A stretch of 64,000 bases of DNA from Gnetum montanum (GCA_015680685.1 MNCI01008931.1:280348-344347), one strand, 5' to 3'. Shown: positions 21,908 through 36,900, numbered from the stretch's first letter. Made by a program: numbers and translations. The notes: a model not told the origin generated them from the sequence alone.

Positions 21908-24900
21908 GTAAATAATATCCGTTCTTTGCTTGTTTCAACTAGTATTTTGCAAATTTTAGGCTCATGGAATCTTGATGCATTGTCGTTCCCCTGAATCACT
22001 TCTAATTGATGTCATCGATTTTAGAAAACCTTCCGGTAAATAGACAACATTCATGACATCAATGCTTTTATTTGCATATATGTATAGTATAGTGTAAGAG
22101 TTGAAGCATGTGTTTATATGAGTGTGGATTTAGAAACAACTAGGTCTGCTAATTCCAGGTTTCTATGTTCTTATTTCTAAAAAAATTCTTTAATATGTAT
22201 TTCTATACTTCTGCCCTTTATAAACGATCGCTGGTTTTATCCGTAGTCCAGCAATCTCTTAATTTTCTGTCCAAGTTTGAACATCAGAACATGAATTATG
22301 CACATTTTCATTTACCGTATGCACTTTGCCACTTCATGCTTGCTTCTTCATCAGCGTTGATTTGTGCGTCATTTCCATATCAAAGCTTACGGTTCACGAA
22401 GTGATCTACGGCATACAGATGCGTGATTGACATCTGATCGTATCTCTTCTAAAACAGTGCATAAATTTGTTAAGCATGACCTGCAAATTCTTCTATGGCT
22501 CACACACTTTGGACATGGCTACAAATAAAGGATATGCCATGACACAATCATAACCCATGAAGGTCGTTTGTTGAATTAACAAGCTGAAATAAGGTCGCAT
22601 GAGGGGCCACAAGTTTGTAACTTTGAAATTAATATTTGATAGTCCCGTAACATGAAATATCAAACAAGCAAGACAACATAAAGTAAATATTTAAAGTTAG
22701 AATTACATAAGTGTCCTTAAGCAGTGCTTCCTTCTGACGTCTATTCATCAAATAAATAAAAATATTTTTATGCGTGCACATCTCTGCACAACAACAACGA
22801 AAAAAATAGGGAATTATGATGAAGTTAGTCAGGGTTTCTATGTTGCATTAACTCCTTGTTCTTTTTGTGCTTTTATAGCAAATCATGCATCCATGTATAT
22901 CAGATCTAAACTTGGAAATATATCATGCTCTTTTACTGATTGTCAAGGGTAAAAAGAAAGTAGTAAATAAAAAACCAAAGGTCAACAAATGGTTTTCTGA
23001 TGAATAAAAGAGTCAGAATGAAGCAGGAAAATTCCCAATATTAAAAATTCAAAGTCTTAGTATCTTAATTATACCAAGTTATATGCCTTTCAGCTTGTCA
23101 ATGTTCTTTGCCAAGTCTAGAATGTGCAGCTGAAGGAGAGCAATAAATGTGGTACTTTTTGTGAACTTTGGTTCTGGCAGCAACAATATGCACTTGGATT
23201 ATCTGCAACGATCTACATGGTACATGCCCAACATGGGTTAATAGAGTATAATATGTTATTGATGAGTTAATACTAAATAATCTATATAAGCTAACATAAG
23301 GTCAATAGACAAACATTGCTAAATTTGATCCTGCTTCCCTGCCTGAGACAATCAGGGAAAAATGTAAGATGCATCCTTTACCTTTATTGATGCATTAATT
23401 GACTTGAGGAACATTGTTGCTTAATAAATGCTACAAGAATGTTGAGGGTGATCAGTGATCGCAATCCACCAATCCATCTAGAATCTGCCCACACATTGCA
23501 ATGTAGTTATGATTCCAAATGCTGGTGTGTATGACAGCTAGTATAGTGTCTGATATCTCAATGAATGTGATTTAAACATCAGTGAATGCTAAATACTAAA
23601 ATCAAAATTTGGATTTAACAAATTGCACTTGAGCTTTAGCTAATTGATACATGGCTCTTGAGGCAATAATTGTGAAGACTAGAGCAAAAATATCAGCTAA
23701 ACTTTTGTTAGGCTTTTTTTTTTGTCAGCTTTGCAGCAACTTGAAATTATAGAGCAAACTGAACAATTTGCTTTTAAGTTAATAAAAGTATACTTAGACC
23801 TCAATTAGAGGATAAATAATGCATTCAAATACCATAATGAGCACAAGAAAAGTGTTACCAGAAGCTATGATTTTTGGGCAAATTTGGTAAGTGGCAACCT
23901 AATGAAACTGTATTCCAGATTCACAGTTCATAGGTTTTATTTTCCAATTTTTAGCCATCTGAAAATTGTCAAAGCTATCAGCATTTAATATCATAGTTAT
24001 TGTAGATGCGGCATTATGATTTGATATGTGGTGACAAGAGTTCATTGTAACACCCATTCTTAGGAGCAAGAGATAACACCCAAAGCCCCCAAAATGCCGT
24101 TGTGTCGTCAGCTCTAGCACAGGTTTCTACTAAGGGGGTAAGGTTGTGGAGGGAGGCACTTCTTGCAATGGGGGTTACTCCCATGTATGAACCATCTTGC
24201 GATGAATATAGGGTGAATTCGGTGCTTTGGAATTTGGTGACCTGCGTTGGCTGGGTGGATTTGCTAGGGTTACTATGGGGTGACCGCAAACTGGAAGATG
24301 GGCCATTCTTCACTAATTGGCTTGGGGATATTGCCTTATTTAGGGGGTGCGCATAGAGGTAATTGAGGAGGCTATCGCCCGTTACTTGAATGTGTCGGTG
24401 GAGGGGGAGGTGGTTCTGCTGTGGGGAGGGGTTTATAGGATGCATAGAATTTCTTCCTTGGGCTTGTGCCCAAGACGGGGAGTGGTCAGATGCCCAAGTT
24501 GGTGCTTGACCCCCTTTGGTAGGACGCGACGGTCATGCTGGATTGCTTCTTCATCTGCTCCGGCAATGCATGGAAGTTGCTCAAGGTGCATTTCAGTCTG
24601 TTGCATTGCCTAAGGAGGGGGTATGTAGTGAATTTGCCTCGTTACTTTTTGGAGGTTCTATGGAGGCAATGAAGAGGCTCTCATTTGGGCTTAATTTTGG
24701 TTCTTTGGCAGGCAGCGCGGGGAGGGACTTGGTCTTTTCAAGGGCTCTCACTGTTTGGGCCGTTTATGGGCAGTGCAGGCCACAATGTGTTCCGTCCTTT
24801 GTGGTGGACCTTACGACTTATTTGGGGGATTTGGATGAGGAGAGCTTGGGGGAGATTCAGGATGTCGGGGTTTGGTGGGGTGGGGGAGCCCTTACACCCC

Positions 24901-27900
24901 TCGGGACAGTGAGGAGCCGCCTTGGTGGTAGCCGAGTTCGAGGCGATGATAGAGCTAGGGGTACTGATCGAGGGGCACCTATGGAGGAGGTGGGATTGGA
25001 GGCAGTGGAGTAGACTTGGGCGATGGAGTGTGCTATTTGGGAAGAAAGGCTTTAGCAACAGGAGGAATTCTAGCGGTAGTTGGAACAGTTGACTCAAAGG
25101 TACAAGGAGGCCACCAAGGAGGAGAGGATCCGCTGTGATCTGGTGGAGGCAGCAGCTTTGCATGCAATGGAAGAGGAACTCAAGTAGAGGATCTAGGTTG
25201 AGCTCCAGGAGGAGGCATGACTTTAGGAGGCGTGTGTGTGGGAGGAGCAGGAGCATCGGGAGGAGGAGTAGGAGGAGGCATGACTTTAGGAGGTGTGTGT
25301 GTGGGAGGAGCAGGAGCATCGGGAGGAGGAGTGGGAGGTGGCCGAGATCTAGCAGTAGTTGGATTGGGCACACGAGAGCAATGCACGCTCTTGGCTCAGG
25401 GAGGGGTGTTGCTTGTATGTAATCATGAATATTGGGCTCAATGCACCATGGGGAGCGTTGCTGTGACATATCAAATGATGGGGGAAGGAGCTGCACCCAG
25501 ACGGAGAAGGGAATGCGGTCAAGTGTGCGAGAAAAGAGGAAGCCTTTAAGGAATTCTAGTAGGCAGTGACATTCGTGGAGACTAAATGACATAAAACAGT
25601 TTTGGATGCCATTCATGGCCAGGAATAGAACTTATGCCATTGTACAAGGCTATCGTTCCACTTATAGATTGTGTATTTTGGGGCGTGGTTCTGGTTGGGT
25701 GGGTGTTTTTGTTGCTTTGCCTTTGGGATGGTGCTGGTTTTTTCTTTTGTGGGAATTAAGTTGTAGGGCCTAGGAGGGTGTCTTGCCAACTCAATTTTTG
25801 TATAAGGGTGCAAGCCAACATATAAAACTAGGTGAAACACCTTCTCTTTGAGGCCATCAACAATGCAAGAGTTTCCACTTTATGTTCATATCTTGTTATC
25901 ACATTGTCTTACGATGCTTTGAAAGGTCATCACGTGACTTTTCTACAGACACGAAGGGTGTACTTATATTCTATTAATCAATGAAAGTATAAAGAATAAT
26001 GCATCAACAACATACACAACATTCCACATAATCATTACTTAAAATAATACAACTATGATATACATAATATTCCTGATTCATAGGTCAGCTTCTTTCCACT
26101 TGATTCATTGGTCAAGTTCCTCAGCAACATGAGCAACATGTGCATATGTATGTATATTTAAAAGAATTATTCATACTAAGTGAAACATACCTCTTTCAGC
26201 CCTTGAAGCATAACATAAAGAATCTTTGTTTCTTCTTTTCTTTTCAATTCTAATTGCTGAATAATTAGAATTTGTACATAAGCCCTTGTAGATAAAATAT
26301 CCAAAACTTATATGAATACATATCAAAGCAAATATATGAGATACCCACATTGTGTGTACATACACAGATATACACAGTTTACACAGAATATTTTAATTAG
26401 TCTAAGAAACCATTTCAATGCACATAGGTCACGCAACATTAAAAAAAATAAAAGCATAGTAATTGTAACACCCATTTAGAGGGAGCAAGAGCTAACACCC
26501 GAAGCCCCTAAAAAAAGTTAGTTGAAAGAAGAAAATGCACAGGTGACTTTCTTTCTACAACATTCAAACTAACATTAAAATATAAAATTAAAATGAAATC
26601 AGTAGCCCCAAGATCTAGCTTTACAATAGGTCAATTAATATTAATTTTAAGAATTAAGAGATAATTTTAGAAATAAATTATCATAGTAAAAATTTGTGCA
26701 AGATTTATTAGATTTAAAAGTCATTTTTTATTTAATGTAAAAAGAAGTATCTAATCAGGATTATCTACACATTTGTAAACCAAAGAAATGACCACAAAAG
26801 GTAGATAAATCAATGATATCAGATTTGTTCAATAGCATATAATATTATATATTTTCCAGCAACACTCACAAAACATGATCATCTAAATTTAACTCTTGTA
26901 ACCATCATACCATTTATCATTTAATCAAGCAATTCATATGTTCAACAGCAGAGAATAGATAAATTACAACTATAAATAAACATCCTAGGTTTTCTTCCAC
27001 TCCATTAGACTTATAGAAAGATATCAAAATCAGATGTGAGATGGAATAGAAAAAAATATAAATCAAGATTCAAATCCAAGATTTATGCATTCAAAGGGGA
27101 AGGGTTCATCGACCAAATTCCAACTAAAACCCAAGAATTCAACAATTCTAAAACATTTACAATTATTCATGGGCCCAAGGATATTGTAACTTTTTGCCAA
27201 CGGTACCAATTCTTAAATAAGGGATCTTTGGCCCCTATTGGCAATCTTTTGCCAAAGATGCCCCAAATCATTATGGGTGTTTTTGAATCATTACAGAAAC
27301 AACTCTGATCCAAGTCATTTAGGTGTGAGAGTGCAAAAAATAGGTGGAGAGATCCAGAAAAGAAATAAAGAATTCAACAATCCAAGCTTACAACAATAAT
27401 CTTGATAATTTCATACAAGCATTGTGAAGGTGATTAGGTAAGCAAGAAGAGAAGTGGAGAAAATCAAGCCTTGCTGGCCATTATCAAACATAACAGAGAT
27501 GGTTCATTTTACCTCCTTGCCCAGATTTCTTGCTTGCTAGGAGGAATTATTAGAATGTTGGATTGCTATGCAACACTGATTTTTTTTTTTTTTTGCTGTA
27601 TCCCTTTTTTTTGTCATGCTCAGCTACTTTTTCCTTGTCTGTTTTCTTTCCTTTCCTTGCCTCCCTATTTGTTGGTGGAATAAAAGATAATGGGTTGTTT
27701 CTTGTAACTGATTGCTTCTTGGAAATTGTGTTTCTTCTTTTCTTTTTAAAGTTCTTTTCCCTCACACCAATGAGTCATGAGTTTAATTCTTTCCATGATC
27801 ATTATCAAAAATTAATAAAGTATGTATGTTCACAGGTTGTAGGTTCAATTCCTAAATCAACAATTTTTGATATTTTTGGAATTCAAATTTTGCTAGATCT

Positions 27901-30900
27901 TAGGTTCAATTCCTCTTGATAATTACAAACATTCAAGCATAATATCCATCTTTGTCTCATTTAGGATTGTCATAAGATGCAGGAAAGAATTTTCAAAATA
28001 GAGTCATGATAAGGGCAAGTTTATGATACATAATCAAATAGGACACTTTCTTTTTTAGGCCATTAGTGATGTGAATTTTTCCATTGTCTTACGAGCATTG
28101 AAAGATCATCATGTGACCTTTCTACAGCCATGGAAGGGTTACTTATACTCTACTATTTTAAACTAAAAGAACAATGCATCACATTTAGATGAAATATTTC
28201 ACATGCTTATAAAAATAAAATATAAAGCTATGGAATTTGCACACAATATCCCTGATTCATGGGTTAGGTTCCTCCAACTTGATTTATAGGTCAAGTTCCT
28301 TAGTAATGAGCATTCTTTTGCATTTCCTTTTTAAATCATTTATATCTCAACATAGCTGTTTTAGCTTTTGAGACACACCTTAGAGTATTGTCCTCAGTTT
28401 TTCTTTTGTTTCTCATCATCTTTGTTGAAATAGAATAGAAAATATTTTGTTTTCCCATATATTTATTATTTTTTAAAAACATTTCTAGCATGTATTTTTT
28501 TTTCTCTAAAAAAAAAGAGCATGTTTCTTATGCATAAAGTATTTAAACATTTAATCACAATACATATAACAATGAGGTCAACAAATTTATTACTATTCCA
28601 GTTAGTGACTTCCACCACAGTCCAAGCAAAGCACCCACACAACCTTACAACAAAATATGCACACAATCACACAGAAAGACTATTACAATCATTAATGCAG
28701 AAACTTAAGAAGAAGTGGTTCCTTATAGTAACAGCCTGATAAATAATACAACATTTCAGCTTCAGTTCTACTTAGCATTTTTTTTGTTCATTCCATTAAA
28801 TATGCTAAATCAATGGATAGTATGTACTTAGTATTTTGCATCTAGTAATACACACAACACAAATACTCAATCATTTAGAAGGAAGAATAACTTGTCATTT
28901 AACCAATCATCATAACAAATGCATTAGCAACACTCTAAATCTCTCACAATCATAAAATTATAGATAGTTCTACAAATCAATGCTATCAACACACATCATT
29001 ATAACATAGTAGATTGACACACATTGCCACAAACTTTAAGATGAAAATTCAAGAAAGTTCAGTCGTTACCATTCTTCTCCTCAATTTTACTTTAGGTCTT
29101 CTTGGTGCTTCTTCAAAGTCTTGGTGTCTACTAGTTAACAACTTGGGAATGACTTCTTGCATTTTAGCCATAAAAGCTTTGAAAGAATCTTTGAGCTCTT
29201 CTGGCTCTTGTCCAAGCTTTTGGATAGTTTTTTTTCTTAGGAACCATAGCTTTCATAGGTCTAAAGACGTTGTCAAAACAACAAAGGTTTATACCCAAAA
29301 GAAAATTCTCAAAAGAGCAATTCTGAAACAATTCACTTCAACCCCTAACCTTTCAAGCAAATGGGTGCTTGATTATCACAAAAGCAACTTTATCCAACCA
29401 AGATCAAAGCAATTCTTGCCAATCTTTGGTAGTTCAAATCCTAACTATGCACAAAGCATACTAGATTCTTCAAAATTCTTTAAGGTCTTGATGAAGATCA
29501 CCAAGTCAAGGTGTGGATGCCTCCAAACCAAGGCTCCGATATGAAGATGGTGAGGAGCTTGATCCCATGACTCCTTCAAGGACACAATTCCACACTAGTC
29601 CAAGTTAAATTGACTCAGAGAAACAAGGACACAATGAAATGGAGAAATCCTCTCTCTATTGGTCAATCTCAAATGAGAAATTACATCAACAAGGAGGAGC
29701 AAAGCTCAACTCAACTCTTCCGAGGACCATGGAGGCCACAGATGTCCCCTTTGATCTCATTCAAATACTCTCAAGATGGCCCACACTTAGAACATGCCAA
29801 CTCAAGACAGGATAACACTAAGAGGAGACTCTTCACCTCCCTTAGGTTACTATCTCCCTCAAGTGCTTTATGCTGTCTCTTCACTCTTAGACTTTCTTGT
29901 CTTTGCCTTTGCTTCTAGTATCCTTTTATGGGCACAACTTTCAACTGTTGGTCTTCCTGAATTGTTGTGCCTTCAAAATTCTGACCTTTTGGCTTCCTAT
30001 GAAGGCCTGCAATTCACACCCTTGCTCGCAATCTGGGCTACAACTAGGTGCAACCTACACTGGTCTACAATCTTGATGAAATCTTAATTCTTGAAGCCAT
30101 TGCGATTGGCTATGGCTCACGTGAGCCTGCAGTCCCAAATTGTTTGTAGTTGCAGCTTGCATGAGCTTTCACAGGTAAATTTTTCTTGAACCTGAATGTT
30201 TTTGACTTTGGATTACTGAAATTGTGAGTGATTGCAGCTTGATGTGGCTTGTAGTTGCTTTCCTAATACACTCTAAAACAGTTCCAATGCATCCCAAACT
30301 TGTACCATGAACTCACTTAGACCTCTAAGCAATATTGAGGATAAAATACATGAGGAAGGAATCTGCTTGTTTCTTTTAGGCCAAGAGGCCAACTACCAAT
30401 CATGCTAAATGATATTCTATCCATAGCGCTCAGGGGTGCTTATTGGTAATGCTAAATAATATTGTATCGATAACGCTCAAGGAGAACTTATTGGTAATGC
30501 TAAATAATATTGTATCGATAACGCTCAAGGAGAACTTATTGGTAATGCTAAATAATATTGTATCGATAACGCTCAAGGAGAACTTTTTGGTAATGCTAAA
30601 TAATATTCTATCCATAGCGCTTCGGGGAAAGCCTATAAGTAATGCTAAATAATATCCTATNGGTAGGTTATGATTGTGATGGTAAAAGTGGTAATGCATG
30701 CCAAAGGATAATTATGGGAGTTAAGGTACTTCAAAAGCCATTATCTCAATGTATGGCAGTCAGTTCTGTAAATTGGTTTAAGATTAGCTTAGTTATATAT
30801 TTATAATATATATCTATACTTTAGCAGAGAGGATCTTGTGAAAACTACATCAAAATTTAGTTCATCTACTGTATTGAAAATTATCAAATTTGTTTTACCA

Positions 30901-33900
30901 GATTTGATGTATTCCATAACAATTTTGGTCAGATCATTGTGATTGCATGAGGAGAATGATAACTAATTCCAAGTTTGGTGATAAATCTTGTGCTGCAAAA
31001 TATTTCTGAATTCTTATGGATTGTTGTTTTCCATGCATGCTCCCCTTGCCCCTCCAAATTTTATTCCATGTACATTGCAATAAAAAGGCATAAAANAGAC
31101 AATAGTGATTAAAAGGCTTGCAAAAAATAGCCAAATCAATAAAAAAAATCTGACTTTTCAGTGGGAAAAAATCTTCATTACTTCCTAACTTTTTCAGTTG
31201 AATTTTTTCAAAAGGTACCAAAATCAACCTTTTTGAAAAAATTTCTTCTAATTTACGAAATGGTTATGATCACCACAAGGTTCTAAGATAAATTTCACTT
31301 TAAACTTTTAAACCAAACTAATAAATTTATAAAAGAATATATTGATTATCATTATGTTCTCATCCTAGCCTTTATCCATGATGGTTATGATCACCACAAG
31401 GTTCTAAGATAAATTTCACTTTAAACTTTTAAACCAAACTAATAAATTTATAAAAGAATATATTGATTATCATTATGTTCTCATCCTAGCCTTTATCCTA
31501 GTTACATGGGGTTAACTATATGAATTCTTTTATACCATTCACTTATATTAAGAGGCAAATAAGTATTAACACCAAAATCTTGAATATTCTTCTTTGTGCT
31601 TGCAAATCAAGCATGTTTAAGTGAGAATTGATTATAATATTTTTCTATTAATACTACTGATTTAACATAATAAAGTTTTTGCATATATATTACTGATGAA
31701 ATCAGTTATTAGAAAAAAATGTGATCTTTCAGTAAAAAACATTATAGTTTTTTCCATTAAAAAAATTAGTGAAGAATTACAAAGGTTATGGTAAAATAGA
31801 TTACTATAATATTTTATCTCAGTAATATATTGAACATATGTTGGTAGTGGAAGGATGTAGAAACTTGTGCACATTATATCATGCTTGTATACTTATGTAG
31901 CAGTTATTATTTTTCTGTTTACTTAATTATGCTTTCCATGTTTATTTTGTATTTCTTATAATTTGTTTTCAAAAATGTTTTAATATTGTATATTGCTGAT
32001 TTTTATAAATGACTTTTTAATCTGTGATGAACAACATTGACTATCTAAAATGAAATAAGAATGCTTCTCAAGAAGGGAATTCAATAAAGAAAGTGCCACA
32101 CAACATTGCCGGAAATAGCAACAATAGGAGAAACAAAAGAAATGAAAAACAAGAAACAAGACACCATGATTTTTGTTGGAAACCTGATGTTTTTTTTTGG
32201 GTAAGGGAATAACCAAATGATAGCACTGCATATATTTTTTTTATTAAAGCAAGCTAGGTCAATATTGACTATCTAAAATGAAATAAGATGCTTTTCAACA
32301 GGGGAATTCAATAAAGAAAGTGCCACAGAACATTGCTGAAAATAGAAACAATAGGAGAAACAAAAGAAATGAAAAACAAGAAACATATACCAGGGCTTTT
32401 GTTGGAAACCCTAAAAATTTTTTGGGTAAGGGAATAACAAAATGATATCACTACATTTTTTTTAATTAAAGCAAGCTAGGGCACAGATGATCCTCTACTA
32501 CAACAGGTATAAAAGTCCAATCGTCATAAGACTTCCTTTATAGCCTCTAATTAGCGATTCTACATCCTTTGGGAACCTTGTAGACTCCACTTTATAAAAT
32601 TGTATTAACACTACAATGCTTATATTACAAAGAAAGGTACATGGTCTTCTAAAACTACCATAAAAGGTCGTGTAATTTAGGAGCATGNNNNNNNNNNNNN
32701 NNNNNNNNNNNNNNNNNNNNNNNNNNNNNNNNNNNNNNNNNNNNNNNNNNNNNNNNNNNNNNNNNNNNNNNNNNNNNNNNNNNNNNNNNNNNNNNNNNNN
32801 NNNNNNNNNNNNNNNNNNNNNNNNNNNNNNNNNNNNNNNNNNNNNNNNNNNNNNNNNNNNNNNNNNNNNNNNNNNNNNNNNNNNNNNNNNNNNNNNNNNN
32901 NNNNNNNNNNNNNNNNNNNNNNNNNNNNNNNNNNNNNNNNNNNNNNNNNNNNNNNNNNNNNNNNNNNNNNNNNNNNNNNNNNNNNNNNNNNNNNNNNNNN
33001 NNNNNNNNNNNNNNNNNNNNNNNNNNNNNNNNNNNNNNNNNNNNNNNNNNNNNNNNNNNNNNNNNNNNNNNNNNNNNNNNNNNNNNNNNNNNNNNNNNNN
33101 NNNNNNNAAAGAACTCGTGTAGCTAACCCCATTTCGTTGGAACAAGGATAAGATGACAATGATGATGAACTGTATTCATCATATGTGTATAATTCTCCTC
33201 ATGGTCATTCATTTTCAGAAAGTATCATGATGTGTCTCACATGTTTCTTTTATTAAATTTAATATGAATGTCATGAGATTGCTCATTAGAAATTTCATAT
33301 ACAAATAATCATGGAACACTCACAACATACATCTGCCATCAGGATTTGCATGCCAACTATAACCAACCACCTTAAATTGTGCTATTTATTTATTGTTTTC
33401 TCAATGTTTATGAAGGCATATTCTAGTATACAAAAAAGTCACATATATTGAAAATGTTGTGCTTACACACGTATTTGATCCTGGGTTTTTGTTTCGTTGG
33501 CAACATAACTCGTTAAAACAGTATTTATCTAATTTTCTGTCATAAATGTTTTATGTATGTTTTCTAAACGTTGCATTCTTCTCATTTTGCACTGACAATT
33601 TAAATGTTGTTCGATTGTATTTCAAATTGGACAAGAATGCTATTTTTGTATTTATATTTTCTGCTTGGTTATTTTTTTAACATTTTCAAATATAAAGAAG
33701 TTCTTGTTTTTATATCTTGTTCAAAAATTGCAATTATAGGAGCTGTTTAACAAATATCTACGTACAGAATTGTGTTTGTTATGATTTGGTCTGCTACAAT
33801 TTTCTTCTTAATATGACTTCAGAGTTCTTTCCTTGAGACATCTTATTTCAAACAAATTTAGTTTCATATGAGTCTTCAATGACGATACATAATTTATTCT

Positions 33901-36900
33901 AAGGCCAAATAAGAATGATCATCATAGAAGGAATTTGTGATGTCAGTTGAGATATGACTTCATAGAAGATTTATTTTTCCTAGAAATACCGGGAGCCTGG
34001 AGATTCAGGTTGTGTAAAATCTCATAGAAGCATAATTTCAGGTTCATACGATACATGAGCGGTCATGGGCTGGAACACCATCTGAAGGTGCTGCATGGTT
34101 GCGTTTACAAAGGCTTGCAGACACTTGGCATAGAATACTTCTGATTCCTTTAACTGGAGGAGTGATTGTTGGTGTAATGCATGGATTATTAGAAATTATT
34201 GGTCAGATCAAGCAGGCACGACCCCATCAGAGGCAGAAGTTTGATTTGCTTGGAGGTTTGTGTCCAACAATAAAGGCAACTCAGGCAGCTGTAACTTTAG
34301 GAACTGGCTGCTCATTAGGACCAGAAGGTCCTAGTGTGGACATCGGAAAGTCTTGTGCTTATGGTCTTGCAGAAACTATACAAAATAGCTGGGAGAGAAG
34401 AATTGCACTTGAAGCAGCTGGTGCAGCTGCTGGAATTTCTTCTGGTAGGAAACATTATTTTTTTATTTTTATGGTTTTAAATAATATATAGAGGAAATAA
34501 GAAATCAATCATCTATGTTTGAGTGTATATTATGACACATTTCTAATCACAAAGCACTACATAGATGAGTCTGACAGAATATCTTATCTCCCTCTTAGAT
34601 ATTTATACAATGCATTTATATAAGTTACACTTCACTGATTGCAGAAATCAGTGAGGTGTAACTTCTTGGTGAAGGCTTGTGATTTGCATTGACAAGTCAC
34701 AAGGTTAATTTCAGTGACTTACAAACATTCTGCAACAGATAATGGCCAAATCTGAACTAGTCCAACATATCTTTTTTTTTTTTGTGGAAAATATTTGAAT
34801 TAGATTAATCATATAAAGGAAATTACAGGATATTTGTACAATCCCAAAAATGAGGGGAGGGCCAAATCTGAACTGGTCCAATATATCTTTTTTTTTTTTG
34901 GTGGAAAATATTTGGATTAGATTAATCATAAAAAGGAAATTACATGGTATTTGTACAATCCCAAAAAATGAGGGGAGGCCTCTCCCCTCAGTCCCCTGAA
35001 AAGACCCCACATCCAAAAAAGGATAAAACACAACCCCCCACAACCCCTCCCCCACCACCACCACCCCCCCTCCCCCACCATCCGCCCGTAGGAAAAAGCA
35101 AGATTGCCAGGTCACCTTCGTGGACCCCCCAACACCAACCCACCATTCAAAGTTCCAACACAAAAAGACAAAGAAGAACAGGACCACCAGGAATTGAAAA
35201 ACCCCAAAGCCCAAAACACCACCTATGTATTGCATGGCAGCCACGTACAGCGGCAAATAACCCACTCTTGGCCATGAATGGCATCCGGAACAGCCTTGTG
35301 CTATTTTGTATCAACAAAAGCTGCCGCCTGCTGGAAATCCTTGAAAACTTTGACTCCTTCCACATTCTGCCGCATCCCCTTTGCCATCCGGATGGAGCTC
35401 CTTACCCCTCCGTCTGATGTGTTTCCTTAAGGTTCCCTAGGGCATGTTGCGGCCAATATTCATTATCACATAGGGGCATCACCCCTTCCTCAGCCAGGGT
35501 CACGTGCTATTTTCATGTGCTTGATTTAGCTATTGCTGAATTTGGGCTGCTTCCTGCTCTTCCTGCTCCCTGTGCTCTCGATTTTCCCTCATTTGTGCCT
35601 CTTGCAGGTATGCCTCCACTTGGATCTCCTCCCTAATTTTTTGTTTGAGGTTATCCTCAAGCACATGTAACATCGTTGCCTTTGCCAGGTCCTAGTGAAT
35701 CTCTTCCTCCTTTGATTCTTTTGCATGCTGGCACTCTATTAGTTATAGCTGCCTTTGGAACTCCTCTTCCCTTTGGTGCCACTTTGCCTCCTAGAGGGCA
35801 CGCTTCTCCTCTCGAGCCTATGCCACCGCCTCCATGACTGGCAAGGACCAATCCTCACCCCTGTGCTCCTTCTCTATCCAAAACCCCACCACAACTAGCT
35901 TATCCTCCCTCTATTCCCTCCCAAATCACCTCCAGAAACCTCTTTAGGTTGTAGACCCCAGAACCCCTCCTGGTCATCAAAGTCATCGAACTCTATTGTG
36001 AGGTCCACCATTGCAGGTGGAACACAACGTGACTTCTAACGGCCATAAACTGCCTGAACCAGATATGCACGTGGCTTTGATTGAACCTTCCCTCGTGCCA
36101 CCCACTGCAAAGCCAAAATTAGATTCGAATGGGTACCCCTTTTCTGCTGTTGCAAGATGACTAGAAAAAAATGAGGCAAGTTAACTTTATGTCCCCTGCA
36201 GAGGCTAGGCATAAGACTGAAGTGCACTCCTAGCAACTTCCAGGTGTTGGTGGAGTGCACAAAAAATCTATCGACTAGAATAGCCACATCCTACCAGAGA
36301 GGATCTAGCACTGAATTTGGGACTTGACCACTCCTAGTTTTAGGCACAGGCCCCACAAAGAAATCCTATGCGTCTTGCAATCACCGCCCCCAAAGTGACA
36401 CCTCCTCCCCCTTTGTCAACATGTGCAAGTAACTTGCAATGGCCTCCTTTGTGAGGTCAATGGGCACCCCCCTAAAGAGCATCATATCCCCCTGCCAATT
36501 TGTATAGAAGGGCCCATCTGCGAGGTCGGGGTCCCCTCGCAGCAAAACTAGCACAATGGCCCACCCAACTTGGGAAACCATGTTCCAGGGAACCGAGTTC
36601 TCCTGGTACTCTGCGTAGGAGGGTTCGTAAGTGGGAGTCACACCCATTGCCAAATGCACTTCCCTCCAAAGCCTTACTCCAATTGTCGCAACCTATGCCG
36701 ATGATGGCAACAACACTTCCTTGAAAACTCGGTAATTCCACATCCACCCAAGCACCCATAGGAACGTAGTAGCATGAGAATTGTTGTCAGATTGGATCAC
36801 TAGTTGAAGATTCACAGCTTGCCACACCACCCTCAAAAACGAACATTGCCAAATAAAGTGAGTGACAGTTTCCTCCCTAGCCATGTAGAAGGGACACATG

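Larger units (their letters stand above)
21908..34041 (+). other. CLC-f intron 1 (12.1 kb)
   Basis: Phase-0 intron with donor GTAAAT and acceptor TTTCAG. It holds a sense LINE 3' end (24095-25800), two diverged copies of an unidentified repeat (25830-26240 and 28030-28420), an LTR-like block (29545-30250), a 48-bp minisatellite, a 121-bp and a 226-bp tandem duplication, and a 420-N gap (32688-33107). About 21908-24046, 26520-28020, 28430-29540 and 33108-34041 contain nothing I can name. Confidence 0.85.

Noticed and set aside
24738-25616. 292-codon minus-strand ORF, the longest open frame without N in the window
   Set aside because: It is the antisense of the LINE E1 coiled coil. The Leu/Pro-rich product arises from GAG/CAG-rich sense codons, and the sense strand shows the family motifs.
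27830-27915. Two GGTTCAATTCC B-box-like motifs suggesting a SINE or tRNA
   Set aside because: No A box at a suitable distance and no cloverleaf. The motif alone is too short.
29014-29544. 176-codon plus-strand ORF in intron 1
   Set aside because: No domain seen. It abuts an LTR-like border and a degenerate PBS-like site on the other strand, so chance openness or retroelement leader is more likely.
30397-30660. CRISPR-like array
   Set aside because: The 48-bp units are contiguous without spacers, and the DNA is plant nuclear.
32498-33159. Long ORFs across the N gap
   Set aside because: They consist almost entirely of unknown bases.
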